From: Diospyros lotus
Taxonomy: Eukaryota > Streptophyta > Magnoliopsida > Ericales > Ebenaceae
Direction: 5' to 3'
Assembly: GCF_014633365.1 (NCBI RefSeq)
Contig: NC_068347.1
Location: 11,809,655 to 11,873,654 of the forward strand
Length of the DNA: 64,000 nucleotides
Position 1 is the stretch's first letter. Every line of letters begins with the position of its first letter. The notes below the pieces were generated by a model. That model made no database searches and was not told the DNA's origin. It was given only the letters and a program-made list of their open reading frames with translations. Positions 10,535-23,096 of the stretch are shown in pieces. Both the position numbers and the translations under genes were made by a program.

Positions 10535-12450
10535 AATTAATTAAAAAAAGACCTAAAAATAATCAACAAATACCTGAATTTCATAAAATGACCTAAAAAT
10601 TTCATTAAAAAAGATCTAAAAATATCTAATTTTTTTTTTTAAAAAAAAAAACCTTTTGATTCAAAAGAAGACATAAAAATTTTATTAAAAAAATCTAAAA
10701 ATATTCCCAAAAAAACCTAAATTTCATTAAAAAAATACCTAAAACTTTCATAAAACACCTAAAAATAATAAAAAAGGACCTAAATTTCATAAATAGACAT
10801 ATAAATTTCATAAAAAAAATAAAGATATTCAAAAAAAATCTAAATTTCATAAAAAGACCTAGAAATTTCACAAAAGAGACCTAAAAATATTTAAAAAGAC
10901 CAAAACATTTCATAAAAAAGACCTAAAAGTAAAGCATATCAAATGAAATTTAGGTTTTTTGGTATTTTTATGAAACTTTTAGGTCTTTTTATGAAAATTT
11001 TAGGTTTTTTTTATGAAATTTAGCTCTTTTTTTAATTTTTAGGTCATTTTATAAAATTAGATCTTTTTTGAATATTTTATGTCTTTTTATGAAATTTAAT
11101 TCTTTTTTTTGATCAAATTGTGTCTTTTTCATATTAGGGATCAAATGTCAAATTTTTTAATTATTGAAAGATTAAATGTCATATTTATATATTAAATCTA
11201 ATTTAATGTATCTCGTTTAGGTAAAAAAAATTTATGTGAATGAGTCTATTTACTCTCAGTCATGATAATAATTTAAAGTAACAACTTTTAATAGACAAGA
11301 TACTAAATCATGACATTTTGTATTTCAATGATTAAACGTCATATTTTTTACTTGTTGAGAGGTCGTTGTATATATTAAGCCTTCTTTATATATATATATA
11401 TATATATAAAGAGAGAGAGAGAGAGAGAATGTTATTTAGACATGAAAGCTCAATTTATTTGAATTGTAAAAACCAAAATTTCATAAAACAAACTTAAAAA
11501 TTTCATTAAAAAAAATAAATGTTTTCAAAAAAGACTTAAAAATTTCATTAAAAATACCTAAATTTCATAAAAAGACTTAAAAATATTCCAAAAAACCTAA
11601 ATTCCATAAAAAAAATACCTATAAATTTCTTGAAAAGCTAAAAATACTAAAAAAAAAAAAAAAGAGAGAGACATAAATTTCATAAAAAACTAAAAATATT
11701 CAAAAAAAGAACTAAATTTGAAAAAAGATCTAAAAATTTAAAAAAATACCTAAAAATATGTAAAAAAAATACCTAAATTTCATAAAAAGGCCTAAATATT
11801 TCGTAAAATACCTAAAAATAAAACATATAAAATGAAATTTAGGTTTTTTGATTTTTTTATGGAATTTGTAGGTCTTTTTATGAGATTTAGTTATTTTTTG
11901 GAGCATTTTTAGGTCATTTTATGAAATTTTTAGGCCCTTTATGAAATTTTTTGGGTTTTTATGAAATTTAACTCTTTTTCATTACTTTTAGGTCTTTTAA
12001 AAATTTGTGGGTCTTTTTTGAATATTTTTATGCCTTTTTAGTTAAATTTTTAAGTTTTTTTAAGAAATTTATTTTTTTTTTTTTATCAAATTTGGTCTTT
12101 TTTTTAGCAATAAGGACCGAATGTCAAATTTTTTAATTATTGAAGGACCAAATGTCATATTTATATGTTAAGCCTAATTTTATGTATCGTGTTGACGTAA
12201 TGTTTTTTATGTGAATGATTTCATTTACTCACACCTATGGTAAGAATTTAAAATAATAATTTTTAATAGTTGAGATATTGAATTTTAATGTTTTTCACTT
12301 TATAGACCAAACACTATATTTTTTAATTATTAAGAAGTCATTGTATGTACTAAACCTTTTATATATATATATATAATAAATATATATAGAGAGAGAGAGA
12401 GAGAGAATATTATTTAGATATGAATGCTCTATTTATTTGAATTGTAAAAT
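10535..12450. repeat. Inverted and tandemly duplicated 'cctaaatttcat' block
   Basis: The first part (10540-10930) is dense in 'cctaaatttcataaaaa'. From 10935 the same motif runs in reverse complement ('atgaaatttaggtttttt'). At about 11465 the whole arrangement starts again, and its second half begins at about 11830, an offset of ~0.9-1.0 kb. Both units end in TATATA-GAGAGAGAGA and 'ttatttgaattgt'. This gives a tandem pair of fold-back units. No coding potential is seen. Confidence 0.75.
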
Positions 12451-12674
12451 ATTTTTAAAAATTCAGTTATATGTAGATATAAACATATATATATGTACGA
12501 ATCATTAATCTATATATATGTATGTGTGTATATACGTGTATATGCGGCTATGTATGTATGTATATCTCTATGTGCTTGTATATATATGTGTGTGCATGCA
12601 TATGTATAATTTTATCAATGTTTATTCTGTAACGAAGAAGTTTATTTAATTTAGTATTTTTTTTAGAATTTGAA

Positions 12675-12705
<31 letters not shown>

Positions 12706-12867
12706 CCACAAGTTTTTTGAAAATTAAAACCAAGTAATTTGGTTTAGATTCATCTTGATTACATATTCAAATCAATTTCAACTCAATTAATTTGAAAAAT
12801 CGAATGGTTCAATTCAATTTGGTACGTATGATTTTCTTTTCTTTTTTTCAAAAATTGAACTTTAAAC
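12451..12867. repeat. Microsatellite-rich stretch
   Basis: TATG/TATA runs at 12480-12610 and a (GAA)n run at about 12677-12702, then plain AT-rich sequence. No gene is seen. Confidence 0.7.
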
Positions 12868-13573
12868 ATCCTTAATTATGAGTATCTTAATATTAAATTA
12901 TGTCTACCCTTACATTGTAACATGAATACTAGTATATTGTTTCACATTTATCACAAATACCACTATGTTTTATCATAGATAAATTACAAATGTTATAATG
13001 TTATACTATGTTTATCCAAGTACTATACTAAAAATACCTCTATGTTATATCATGAATACCATAATATTGTACCACATATGCTCAAATATTATATTATAGA
13101 TTTCTTAATATTGTACCACAAGTATCTTTAAATTACACTACTTATATCCTTATATTATACTATAGATATTATAAATTCTATAGATATTTATATGTCATAC
13201 AACAGATACATTTATGTTGTATCATCTTGTATGTTATGCCACGAGCACCTCTAGTTGTACTAAACTTATAGAATTGATACCCTTATATTATACTACAGAA
13301 ATTTTTATCTTATAAAACAATTATCCCAAGTTGTATTATGATTTTATCAAGATTATACGATATATATATATACCACTAGTTATACCAAGGTTGTACCATG
13401 GATACCCTAAGTTGTATAAATGTTGTAGTACTTAAATTATACAATAAATACCCTTATGTTAGACTACCGATAACCCTAAGTTAAACCATGGATACCCCTA
13501 CGTTATATAACAAATACCCCAATATTATATCACAAATACTCTTATATTATACCATAGATTTCTTAATGTTATA
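12868..13573. repeat. AT-rich degenerate minisatellite, segment 1
   Basis: A ~21-25-bp unit, roughly 'ataccccTATRTTATACCAYRG', is repeated with much variation. The same array resumes at 21412, 23297 and 24404, so it was one array later broken by insertions. Confidence 0.8.
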
Positions 13574-15730
13574 TGTAAGCACCCCCGCCCGGATATCCCA
13601 AGCACCCGGACTACCCGAACGGGAGCGCCTACGGGAGGAGAAAAGAATGAGACACCAGACAAAAACCACCCCGGCATGCATACTCAAAGATGAGAGCAAC
13701 AGAAGCGAAGAAAAACACATGCATGCACTACGGGTACCCCGCTAACACAGCGGTCACAAGATAAATAAACAAACACAAACTCCTGTGCCGAAATACACAA
13801 GACTCGAGAAAACACCTGGCACAGTAGAAAATAATAGAGTAGACCCTACACAATCATCAGAGTTGACAGGGATTGACGAGACTGCCTGTACACCACACCG
13901 ACTCTGCCGTTAAAGCTGACTCCCTTGCTATGGCCCACGCCGCCACTACCTGGAATGATGGAAAGCAAGGTGAGTCGAGAGACTCAGCAAGCATAAGGAA
14001 AAGAAAGGCTGTAGGCTGAGTATAACCAAAAAAACTCTTCCCAAAATAAACCCCCAGGTACACACAAGCCATGAGACGCTACAACACAACAGCTCAATAG
14101 CATAACAAAATAAAAGCACATACCGGTCCTTGGGGCCCACATAAGACACTTGGCACCCAAGTCCCATACCAACCTGCCGCTGCCCTAAAAGGCAACAAAT
14201 GTCTCCACAAACCTGCGCGCGCTGTCCCAGGCCGGTACTCCCGTCACCTGTATCCGTCGGTACTCCCGACAACCGAGCCATAGGCTCCCTCGGAACGGTA
14301 CTCCCGTCCGAGAACTAAATACTACCAGTATCCATGCAATGCACATAAAAATGCAATGGCGTAGTGAGCATCAACGTGATACAAGGCGCCCATACATCCA
14401 GGCATCAGGCCATGCTCCGCCCACATAGTAAACCACACGCCATGCATATGCCGCGCTGGATGCAACCTAACCAAGCTAGAATGTTCGTGTCCAAGCATAC
14501 TCAATAAATGAATATCCCAACATGCATCCCGTACCCATGTGCATATCAAATCATGAACAGTAATACAAGGTATCTAATCATGCAGTAAATCACATACCGG
14601 CAGAGCTACTCAGTAGTGCCCGACACCGGCCAACAGTTAGTGACTAGGAGTGTCCGCCCGACGGTCCACTTTAGGGCCGTACCGTAGTCTACCCCAACGT
14701 CACCAAACGGTTGACCCCTGCCCCACTGCTCAATAGCTCTAACCAAATCATACGTAAATCCGAGAAAAACCGTAAATAAAACCCGCATGACTAGGAACCT
14801 AGTTCTCCAACTGGGTTCAACATCATTCCGAAAGGAATGGGGGTGGCACAAACCCCCGTAGGCTCACAACAAATAAAATTATAAAAGTCTCAGATTTAAT
14901 TTAAATTAAAACAAATGAATAATAGTTCAACCAATAAGACAAGGTACCGAATTAAAGTAAGGGAGGTGATAAAATACAGGAAATCACGGAGTCTTTCACG
15001 GGAATTAAAGAACACGAGAAGAGGGTTAGGAGCTTGCCTTTAAACGACCGTTTCCTCAATTTCTTGCATTCCCGCTGCGAAGTAAAATGTTTAAAAACGT
15101 TTGATAACAATTAATAAAACCCGAGACTCACATTAATTAAATCTAATCGTATAATATAATTAATTTAGCCATCTAAATTCCACATAGGCACCTCGTAAAT
15201 AAAATCCCAATAAATCTCATATTTCTTTTAAATTAAATCATGCCCAAAACATTCCTAATTCGTATAATTAATACGCAAAATCAAACCGAATTAAGGGAAG
15301 ACAAGGGATTCACCAAATGGAAATAGATCGCAAGGGTAGAGGAGAACTTGCCTCGCTTAAGCTGATTACAGCGTTTTCATGCTTAAACATCACCAAATTA
15401 ATACACGCTGTAAATTAGATTAAACTCCCAAAATTAATAAAATTGAGCCCAAAATTAAATTTCAACCGTAGAGAATGTATAACACATAATTATTTACTTA
15501 CCTGATTAATTAAATCACGATTAAACGTAATTTAATCTTCAATTTTTCTCTAAAAAAAATGACCCTCGCGCGCGCTGCTTCTTCTTCATTTTTCTTCCTC
15601 TGGTTCTGTCTCAAATTTGGCCGAAATCGGCCTTAAAATCGCAGCAAAAATGCTGCTTTAACGCGAGGCAAATGGGCGGCCCACAGCGCGCCACGTGGCG
15701 CGCCCAGCAGCTGCACATGGCTGCCACCGC

Positions 15731-15787
15731 CTTGCCCAAAACGACGCCGTTTTGGGCAAGGATTTTGGCTGAAAAATCAGCCAAAAT
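15731..15787. other. Two adjacent perfect hairpins in the Tekay LTR
   Basis: 15731-15760 is a 13-bp stem (CTTGCCCAAAACG) with a 4-base loop. 15762-15787 is an 11-bp stem (ATTTTGGCTGA) with a 4-base loop. Both recur at +5172 in the other LTR. Confidence 0.85.
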
Positions 15788-15814
15788 TCTCCAGCGCGCG
15801 CGCACACCCGAGGG

Positions 15815-15872
15815 GGCTCGAACCCGCGACCTCACCCAGCACACGAGCACTCGCGACCGCCCGCGCTAGCCA
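15815..15872 (-). promoter_or_regulatory. tRNA-like internal pol III promoter boxes in the LTR
   Basis: On the minus strand GGTTCGAGCC (15824-15815) matches the B box. TTGGCTAGCGCGG, 36 bases upstream (around 15872-15861), resembles the A box. The spacing suits a tRNA-derived promoter. No intact tRNA cloverleaf is apparent, so this is probably a SINE or tRNA remnant captured by the LTR. Confidence 0.45.
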
Positions 15873-16239
15873 ACTCCTTTAACCATATAATGCCTTCACT
15901 TATATTTAAGGTGATTTGCGGCCACTTCGGCAAATCACATTTCAGCCCCCAGAACTTTCATTATTGGCACACACACCCCAGACTCCAATTTCCTTTATTG
16001 CACTTACACCCGAAAACTTTCAAAAATCCATTAAATTAATTTATTTTTTCTTATATCTCCAAATTCCCAAATAAATTAATAATTTCCATAAATGCAAGAA
16101 TTAATAATTATCTTATTTACTTATTTTCTCAAAATAACATAAGTAAATATTTTCTCTTAATTTCTCTAATACTCCAAAATGACATCAAATGCCAAAATTA
16201 TTAATCATTATTTATTTCTCAAATTTTCGGGATATTACA

Positions 16240-16253
16240 ATTCTCCCCTCCTT
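16240..16253 (-). other. Polypurine tract of the Tekay-type element
   Basis: The minus strand reads AAGGAGGGGAGAA directly before the sense start of the 3' LTR (TGTAATATCCC). It primes plus-strand synthesis. The upstream bases 'atttcgaggacgaaattct' are the usual end of Tekay/Del pol. Confidence 0.85.
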
Positions 16254-18729
16254 AATAGAATTTCGTCCTCGAAATTCGCGCTCAGTCCATGTCCTCAAGA
16301 TACGCTCACGATTCTCATGATATTACCTAACACATCTTCCGAGACCTTCCATATCATCATTTTCCAATTCTCACAAGTCCAAGGTCTACGACGTGTCCTA
16401 CGGGACTTAATACGCTAGTACATCTTCCCCAATCCATCACCTTACTGGGACCACGATTACCTTAACTAGCTTAAGGAACGTCATCAATCATATTACACAC
16501 ACTGACATGGTTCGCCTATTACAATATCATAACTCAACCGTTCCTCAAAGCTATCTCACATATCATCCTGAGGCAAACTCAAAGGTCAGAGATATTAAAT
16601 CTCAATGATTAACTAGTTTGCAACACAAACCTCAATGCAACTGCAGCTAACTTTAAGTGCATTGGGTAACGATAGGAGTGGGGCCACCCTCGAGAAGCTA
16701 ATATTCGATAACGCGACCTAAACCTGCCACGTACTTACGACGCACTGGAACACGAAAACGATACGACATCCTCAATCAAGAATTCAGCAGTAATATCCTT
16801 TAGTCTGACTTTTGCCAACTGATTCTTAACCAGATACACATCATTTTCTCGGCAGTACTTTCTCCCACAATTTGTCGCGTACGTTCGGGGTCCTGTTAAT
16901 AAACATGAGTAGCCATTTAATCAGGACTATCAAGGGATATACAGTCTCCACTCATTACATCTTGAGATCTAAATGTCACCAGATCTCCCCTCCTTAAAGG
17001 AATTGGCACTCCTCAAAGACTCAATAGGCTAGCTAGAACATAAGCTTTAAAACCAACGTTATCCGCTCTGTAGCCTACTAGGCTGAAAGCACCTCACCGT
17101 GTCAGTAACTATCTAATCTCCAAGGCATCTTATAAGTCTCATCAACCACGAAAAGTAACTGAAGTGGGTTAAGCATTCTTTTGGCTGGCATAATAGACCA
17201 TCTCATGTTTTTGCCGATGTACCACTTGACCAGCACCCAAAGGAGTCTCATCTCCTCTCTCGGTCAATAATCCGACCCTAGGGCATGTGGTCCGTGATTA
17301 GCACCGCGCGTACTCATAGCAACTACTATCCTTGCAGCAGAACCCAATAGTTACTTAGACCTGTATCCAATTTCGGCCGTGGCCATACACCGGGGTATCT
17401 CCCACAACACCAAACGTAGAGGGGTTTTCCTTACTTCTAATTCACATTATCACGGATGCACCACGATAGCCTAAAACACCTGTTACCACCTTTACTTTAC
17501 CCTATTTGTTACAGAACCTCACAGCCTTAGTCATTTGCCACGCCAATCGCGGCGTCACCTGAACTCCGCTCCATCTGTGAGAACTAAACACCTACACCCT
17601 AGCCAGGTTGTAATGCCAAATCTCCAAACAGCATAACTGCTGTAAAAGCCAAGTCCTCAATTCCATAATAGTCTTTCAGTGAATTCTCATCACAGATCTC
17701 TCTTGGGACTTCGTATTAGTGTTCCAAGTTATCCATCCAAATTCGATTAAAACTTAGGGTTGCTGCCCTAAACCTCCAAGAAAATGCAAACCCCTCAGAA
17801 CCTCAATTTACCTTCACACTTCCTTACGATACATATCTCCAGTCTGAATATGTACAGACAGTTTAAACCATCAACTACCACATTAACCAACCTTCAGTTT
17901 TCCATCTCAGTACACCCTATACACATCTCGGTACCTACAGATCTACTAGTAACCATTGGACTTCTATAGCACATTTTCCACCATGTGGGACCTTCCCGTA
18001 CCACTCCTGGCAAAATTCAATCATGAACCTCCAGATCACATTCTACCATGACCTCATCTCTCATGACATTGACGCTAGCCTTAATAGGACGTCGACAACA
18101 CCTAGCGAGACCAAGGAACTCCAGACCTCTTTAGAAAACACCTCAGAGTTAGCCCGGCAAATCATCTGCCAAGTAAGCTAAGTCCAACAAGTCCCTCCGG
18201 TGGTTATGACGACACCCTCACAGTGGCTCAGACTGACTGAGTGTCAGGTAGTGTTCCAATCCTGGGCACACTCTGTATCAATCCCTAGTAAGGCTCCCAA
18301 ATGGCATCTTATTGCCTCACAGCCCTGGCAAAAACATCATAATGGGAACGAAGGCTCCCATCATTCATCACTACTTTAGTCAGTCGCCTCCACATGTCCT
18401 TCATGTGCTCGCGGGCGAACATGACTTGTCTCTCTGACAGTCCCCAAAAAGATCTCGTGGATCATCTCTTGAGACAACTCGTCAAGCCGATACACATAAC
18501 TCACTAGGTACTCCTCTTCGTCTTGCCCGCCTCCCCATCCAGAAGCAAACTCCTGTTCCCACTGACACCATAAACAATGCAATTCTGAGAGCACATCCGA
18601 GTTGGGTAAGGGTACATTGGGAATCTAGGCCTTCGGGTCTTATTGGGAATACTCAAAATCTGCATACAACACTAAACATCCGACAACTTTGGTGTACAGG
18701 AACTCGTCCCCAAAATTGACTCAAACTAC
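16254..18729 (-). other. Interior of the Tekay-type element, no recognisable domains
   Basis: About 2.5 kb with stops in all frames. The longest minus frame near the PBS (18594-18376, 72 residues) is acidic and Trp/Gln-rich and lies where gag would be, but I cannot match it to gag. No zinc knuckle, protease, RT or integrase motif is seen. An interior this long without coding sequence fits a large retrotransposon derivative (LARD-like). Confidence 0.6.
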
Positions 18730-18741
18730 GCTCTGATACCA
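18730..18741 (-). other. Tekay-type element primer-binding site
   Basis: The minus strand reads TGGTATCAGAGC, four bases inside the LTR end at 18746. It matches initiator tRNA-Met and proves the minus orientation. Confidence 0.88.
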
Positions 18742-18745
18742 ACAT

Positions 18746-21411
18746 TGTAAGCACCCCCGCCCGGATATCCCAAGCACCCGGACTACCCGAACGGGAGCGC
18801 CTACGGGAGGAGAAAAGAATGAGACACCAGACAAAAACCACCCCGGCATGCATACTCAAAGATGAGAGCAACGGAAGCGAAGAAAAACACATGCATGCAC
18901 TACGGGTACCCCGCTAACACAGCGGTCACAAGATAAATAAACAAACACAAACTCCTGTGCCGAAATACACAAGACTCGAGAAAACACCTGGCACAGTAGA
19001 AAATAATAGAGTAGACCCTACACAATCATCAGAGTTGACAGGGATTGACGAGACTGCCTGTACACCACACCGACTCTGCCGTTAAAGCTGACTCCCTTGC
19101 TATGGCCCACGCCGCCACTACCTGGAATGATGGAAAGCAAGGTGAGTCGAGAGACTCAGCAAGCATAAGGAAAAGAAAGGCTGTAGGCTGAGTATAACCA
19201 AAAAAACTCTTCCCAAAATAAACCCCCAGGTACACACAAGCCATGAGACGCTACAACACAACAGCTCAATAGCATAACAAAATAAAAGCACATACCGGTC
19301 CTTGGGGCCCACATAAGACACTTGGCACCCAAGTCCCATACCAACCTGCCGCTGCCCTAAAAGGCAACAAATGTCTCCACAAACCTGCGCGCGCTGTCCC
19401 AGGCCGGTACTCCCGTCACCTGTATCCGTCGGTACTCCCGACAACCGAGCCATAGGCTCCCTCGGAACGGTACTCCCGTCCGAGAACTAAATACTACCAG
19501 TATCCATGCAATGCACATAAAAATGCAATGGCGTAGTGAGCATCAACGTGATACAAGGCGCCCATACATCCAGGCATCAGGCCATGCTCCGCCCACATAG
19601 TAAACCACACGCCATGCATATGCCGCGCTGGATGCAACCTAACCAAGCTAGAATGTTCGTGTCCAAGCATACTCAATAAATGAATATCCCAACATGCATC
19701 CCGTACCCATGTGCATATCAAATCATGAACAGTAATACAAGGTATCTAATCATGCAGTAAATCACATACCGGCAGAGCTACTCAGTAGTGCCCGACACCG
19801 GCCAACAGTTAGTGACTAGGAGTGTCCGCCCGACGGTCCACTTTAGGGCCGTACCGTAGTCTACCCCAACGTCACCAAACGGTTGACCCCTGCCCCACTG
19901 CTCAATAGCTCTAACCAAATCATACGTAAATCCGAGAAAAACCGTAAATAAAACCCGCATGACTAGGAACCTAGTTCTCCAACTGGGTTCAACATCATTC
20001 CGAAAGGAATGGGGGTGGCACAAACCCCCGTAGGCTCACAACAAATAAAATTATAAAAGTCTCAGATTTAATTTAAATTAAAACAAATGAATAATAGTTC
20101 AACCAATAAGACAAGGTACCGAATTAAAGTAAGGGAGGTGATAAAATACAGGAAATCACGGAGTCTTTCACGGGAATTAAAGAACACGAGAAGAGGGTTA
20201 GGAGCTTGCCTTTAAACGACCGTTTCCTCAATTTCTTGCATTCCCGCTGCGAAGTAAAATGTTTAAAAACGTTTGATAACAATTAATAAAACCCGAGACT
20301 CACATTAATTAAATCTAATCGTATAATATAATTAATTTAGCCATCTAAATTCCACATAGGCACCTCGTAAATAAAATCCCAATAAATCTCATATTTCTTT
20401 TAAATTAAATCATGCCCAAAACATTCCTAATTCGTATAATTAATACGCAAAATCAAACCGAATTAAGGGAAGACAAGGGATTCACCAAATGGAAATAGAT
20501 CGCAAGGGTAGAGGAGAACTTGCCTCGCTTAAGCTGATTACAGCGTTTTCATGCTTAAACATCACCAAATTAATACACGCTGTAAATTAGATTAAACTCC
20601 CAAAATTAATAAAATTGAGCCCAAAATTAAATTTCAACCGTAGAGAATGTATAACACATAATTATTTACTTACCTGATTAATTAAATCACGATTAAACGT
20701 AATTTAATCTTCAATTTTTCTCTAAAAAAAATGACCCTCGCGCGCGCTGCTTCTTCTTCATTTTTCTTCCTCTGGTTCTGTCTCAAATTTGGCCGAAATC
20801 GGCCTTAAAATCGCAGCAAAAATGCTGCTTTAACGCGAGGCAAATGGGCGGCCCACAGCGCGCCACGTGGCGCGCCCAGCAGCTGCACATGGCTGCCACC
20901 GCCTTGCCCAAAACGACGCCGTTTTGGGCAAGGATTTTGGCTGAAAAATCAGCCAAAATTCTCCAGCGCGCGCGCACACCCGAGGGGGCTCGAACCCGCG
21001 ACCTCACCCAGCACACGAGCACTCGCGACCGCCCGCGCTAGCCAACTCCTTTAACCATATAATGCCTTCACTTATATTTAAGGTGATTTGCGGCCACTTC
21101 GGCAAATCACATTTCAGCCCCCAGAACTTTCATTATTGGCACACACACCCCAGACTCCAATTTCCTTTATTGCACTTACACCCGAAAACTTTCAAAAATC
21201 CATTAAATTAATTTATTTTTTCTTATATCTCCAAATTCCCAAATAAATTAATAATTTCCATAAATGCAAGAATTAATAATTATCTTATTTACTTATTTTC
21301 TCAAAATAACATAAGTAAATATTTTCTCTTAATTTCTCTAATACTCCAAAATGACATCAAATGCCAAAATTATTAATCATTATTTATTTCTCAAATTTTC
21401 GGGATATTACA
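18746..21411 (-). repeat. LTR of the Tekay-type element (5' LTR in sense orientation)
   Basis: Same length and, by eye, the same sequence as 13574-16239 except one base. It includes copies of the hairpins (20903-20959) and the B/A boxes (20987-21044). Confidence 0.93.
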
Positions 21412-22001
21412 TTATATCACAAATACCCCAATATTATACTATCTCTACATTATTTTATATGTATCCTTATGTTATTCCATGAACACCCTCTATGTTATAC
21501 CACAATTATGCTTACGTTATATTATTGATTTCTCTTATGATATACCACAGATAACCATATATGCTATAAAAAATACTCCTACATTATACTATAGATGCCC
21601 ATATATTAAATCACAAATACACCTATCTTATACTATGAATAATATATAGTTACAACACATATCCTTATATAACGAATATTCCTACTTTATACCACAAATA
21701 TCACTAAGTTACAACATAGATACCTTTACATTATAAGGTGCAGAACCTTATCTATACCTTACTTTATATCACTTATATTCATACTTTATACTATGAATAC
21801 CTATGTTATACCACAGATACATCATTTATACTATACCATGGATACATCTATGTTATATCACAGATACTCATATGTTATACCACAAATATCTCTACTTTAT
21901 ACAATAGATATCCTTACCTTATAAACACAAATTCCACTAAATTACATTACTGATATCCTTACATTATATAATAGAAATCCTAATATTATGCCAGATATGC
22001 C
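21412..22001. repeat. AT-rich minisatellite, segment 2
   Basis: Continues the 12868-13573 array after the Tekay insertion, with the same ~22-24-bp unit built on 'ttataccac' and 'atacc'. Confidence 0.8.
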
Positions 22002-22129
22002 TTGCAAACTTGGAGAGTCACGGGACCTAAAAGAGTCGTAAGACATGGACATGAAACCCAAAGGGCAAACAGGTTGCAAGAGATCAAGGAAACAAATTGA
22101 AGGAGCAAGAGGTCGAGCCAAAAAAAAGT

Positions 22130-22680
22130 GGGGAGGACTCACTCGGTCATGACCGAGTGGGTGTGACACTACTTTGGTTTTTTGGGCATAACTCTTTATT
22201 CTGAGCTTCAATTGAAATGATTGAAAATCCTATAGAAAGCCAAGAGAATTATCTACAACTTTTGTGTTTTGATTTTTGAGAGATACTGGCCACATCAAGG
22301 CTGAAATCAGCCGAGACCAAGTAGGGAGGACCCACTCGGTCATGACCGAGTGGGTGTCGCACTGCTTTAGTTTTTTGGGCATAACTCTATCTTTTGAGCT
22401 CTAATTGAGATGATTTAAAATCCTTTGAAAAGATAAAATAATTATCTACAACTTTCATGTTTTGAGTTTTGAGAGATACGGGCTGAATTAAGGTGGAAAT
22501 TGGACTTGAAGTTGAGGCATGGGAACCACTCAAGACTGAACCAAGAAAAAAAACAAAAGAAGAAGCTCAAAGCAAAGTAGACGAAGACCCACTCGGTCAT
22601 GACCAAGTGGGTCTTCCCTTCTCGTTGCCTCGCGAGGTGATCCAAGACATGAAGCACCAACTCGGTCATGACCGAATAGG
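22130..22680. repeat. ~193-bp direct repeat with a perfect 20-bp palindrome
   Basis: CACTCGGTCATGACCGAGTG occurs at 22140 and 22333, and with one or a few changes near 22590 and 22659. The first two lie in a ~193-bp direct duplication that also shares 'ttttttgggcataactct' and 'tgagagatac'. Confidence 0.85.
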
Positions 22681-22927
22681 TATCACTTGCGCCTCTACGG
22701 ATAGGCTCTGAGACTCTCGGATGGGCCGCGAGACTCTTGGTGTCGTCAGCACGAGTCTCCCATCTCCCTTCTTTATAAATAGGAGGCCACACTTCCAACC
22801 TCAGGTACACGCTCTTGGGTACTCTCAATACATTATCGCATTCTAGCTCTCAAGCATTGACTTAGGCATCAGAGGGTTTGCGCGGGGACACCCACCCGAG
22901 CCCCTAATGGTGCTCTCGTCTTGTAGG

Positions 22928-23096
22928 TCTCTCAGTCATCAAGGGTTACTCGATCATCAAGGCTCACTCAGTCATCAAGGCTCACGTGATCATCAAGACC
23001 CGCGTGATCATCAAGACCCGCATGATCATCAAGACCCACGTGATCATCAACACCCACGTGATCACCAAGACCCACCTGATCATCAAGACTCTCAAC
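22928..23096. repeat. ~20-bp tandem repeat, about eight copies
   Basis: Units such as GATCATCAAGACCCRCGT repeat with few changes. The repeat yields a spurious HQDPRDHQ frame on the plus strand. Confidence 0.85.

Larger units (their letters stand above)
13574..16239 (-). repeat. LTR of the Tekay-type element (3' LTR in sense orientation)
   Basis: In sense it begins TGTAATATCCCGAAAATTTG at 16239 and ends GGGGGTGCTTACA at 13574. Frames of 60-111 residues inside it recur exactly in the other LTR because the LTRs are copies. They match no family I know and are best read as chance. Confidence 0.93.
13574..21411 (-). mobile_element. Complete Tekay-type Ty3/gypsy LTR retrotransposon, non-autonomous, very young
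   Basis: Two 2666-bp LTRs (13574-16239 and 18746-21411) flank a 2506-bp interior. TTATA lies on both outer sides (13569-13573, 21412-21416) as the target duplication. PBS and polypurine tract place it on the minus strand. By eye I found one difference between the LTRs (A at 13701, G at 18873). The interior holds no long frame and no recognisable RT or integrase, so it must be moved by enzymes from a relative. The 3' end of the interior keeps the 'gaggacgaaatt' box typical of Tekay/Del-type elements. Family assignment is inferred from that box and the LTR style. Confidence 0.93.

Noticed and set aside
13857..14851. Several minus frames of 62-111 residues that recur exactly at 19029-20023
   Set aside because: The exact recurrence is due to the two LTRs of one recent element. 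No domain or conserved start is present.
15815..15872. Possible intact tRNA gene
   Set aside because: Only A- and B-box-like sequences match. The acceptor and anticodon stems do not pair, so it is kept only as a tRNA-like promoter remnant.
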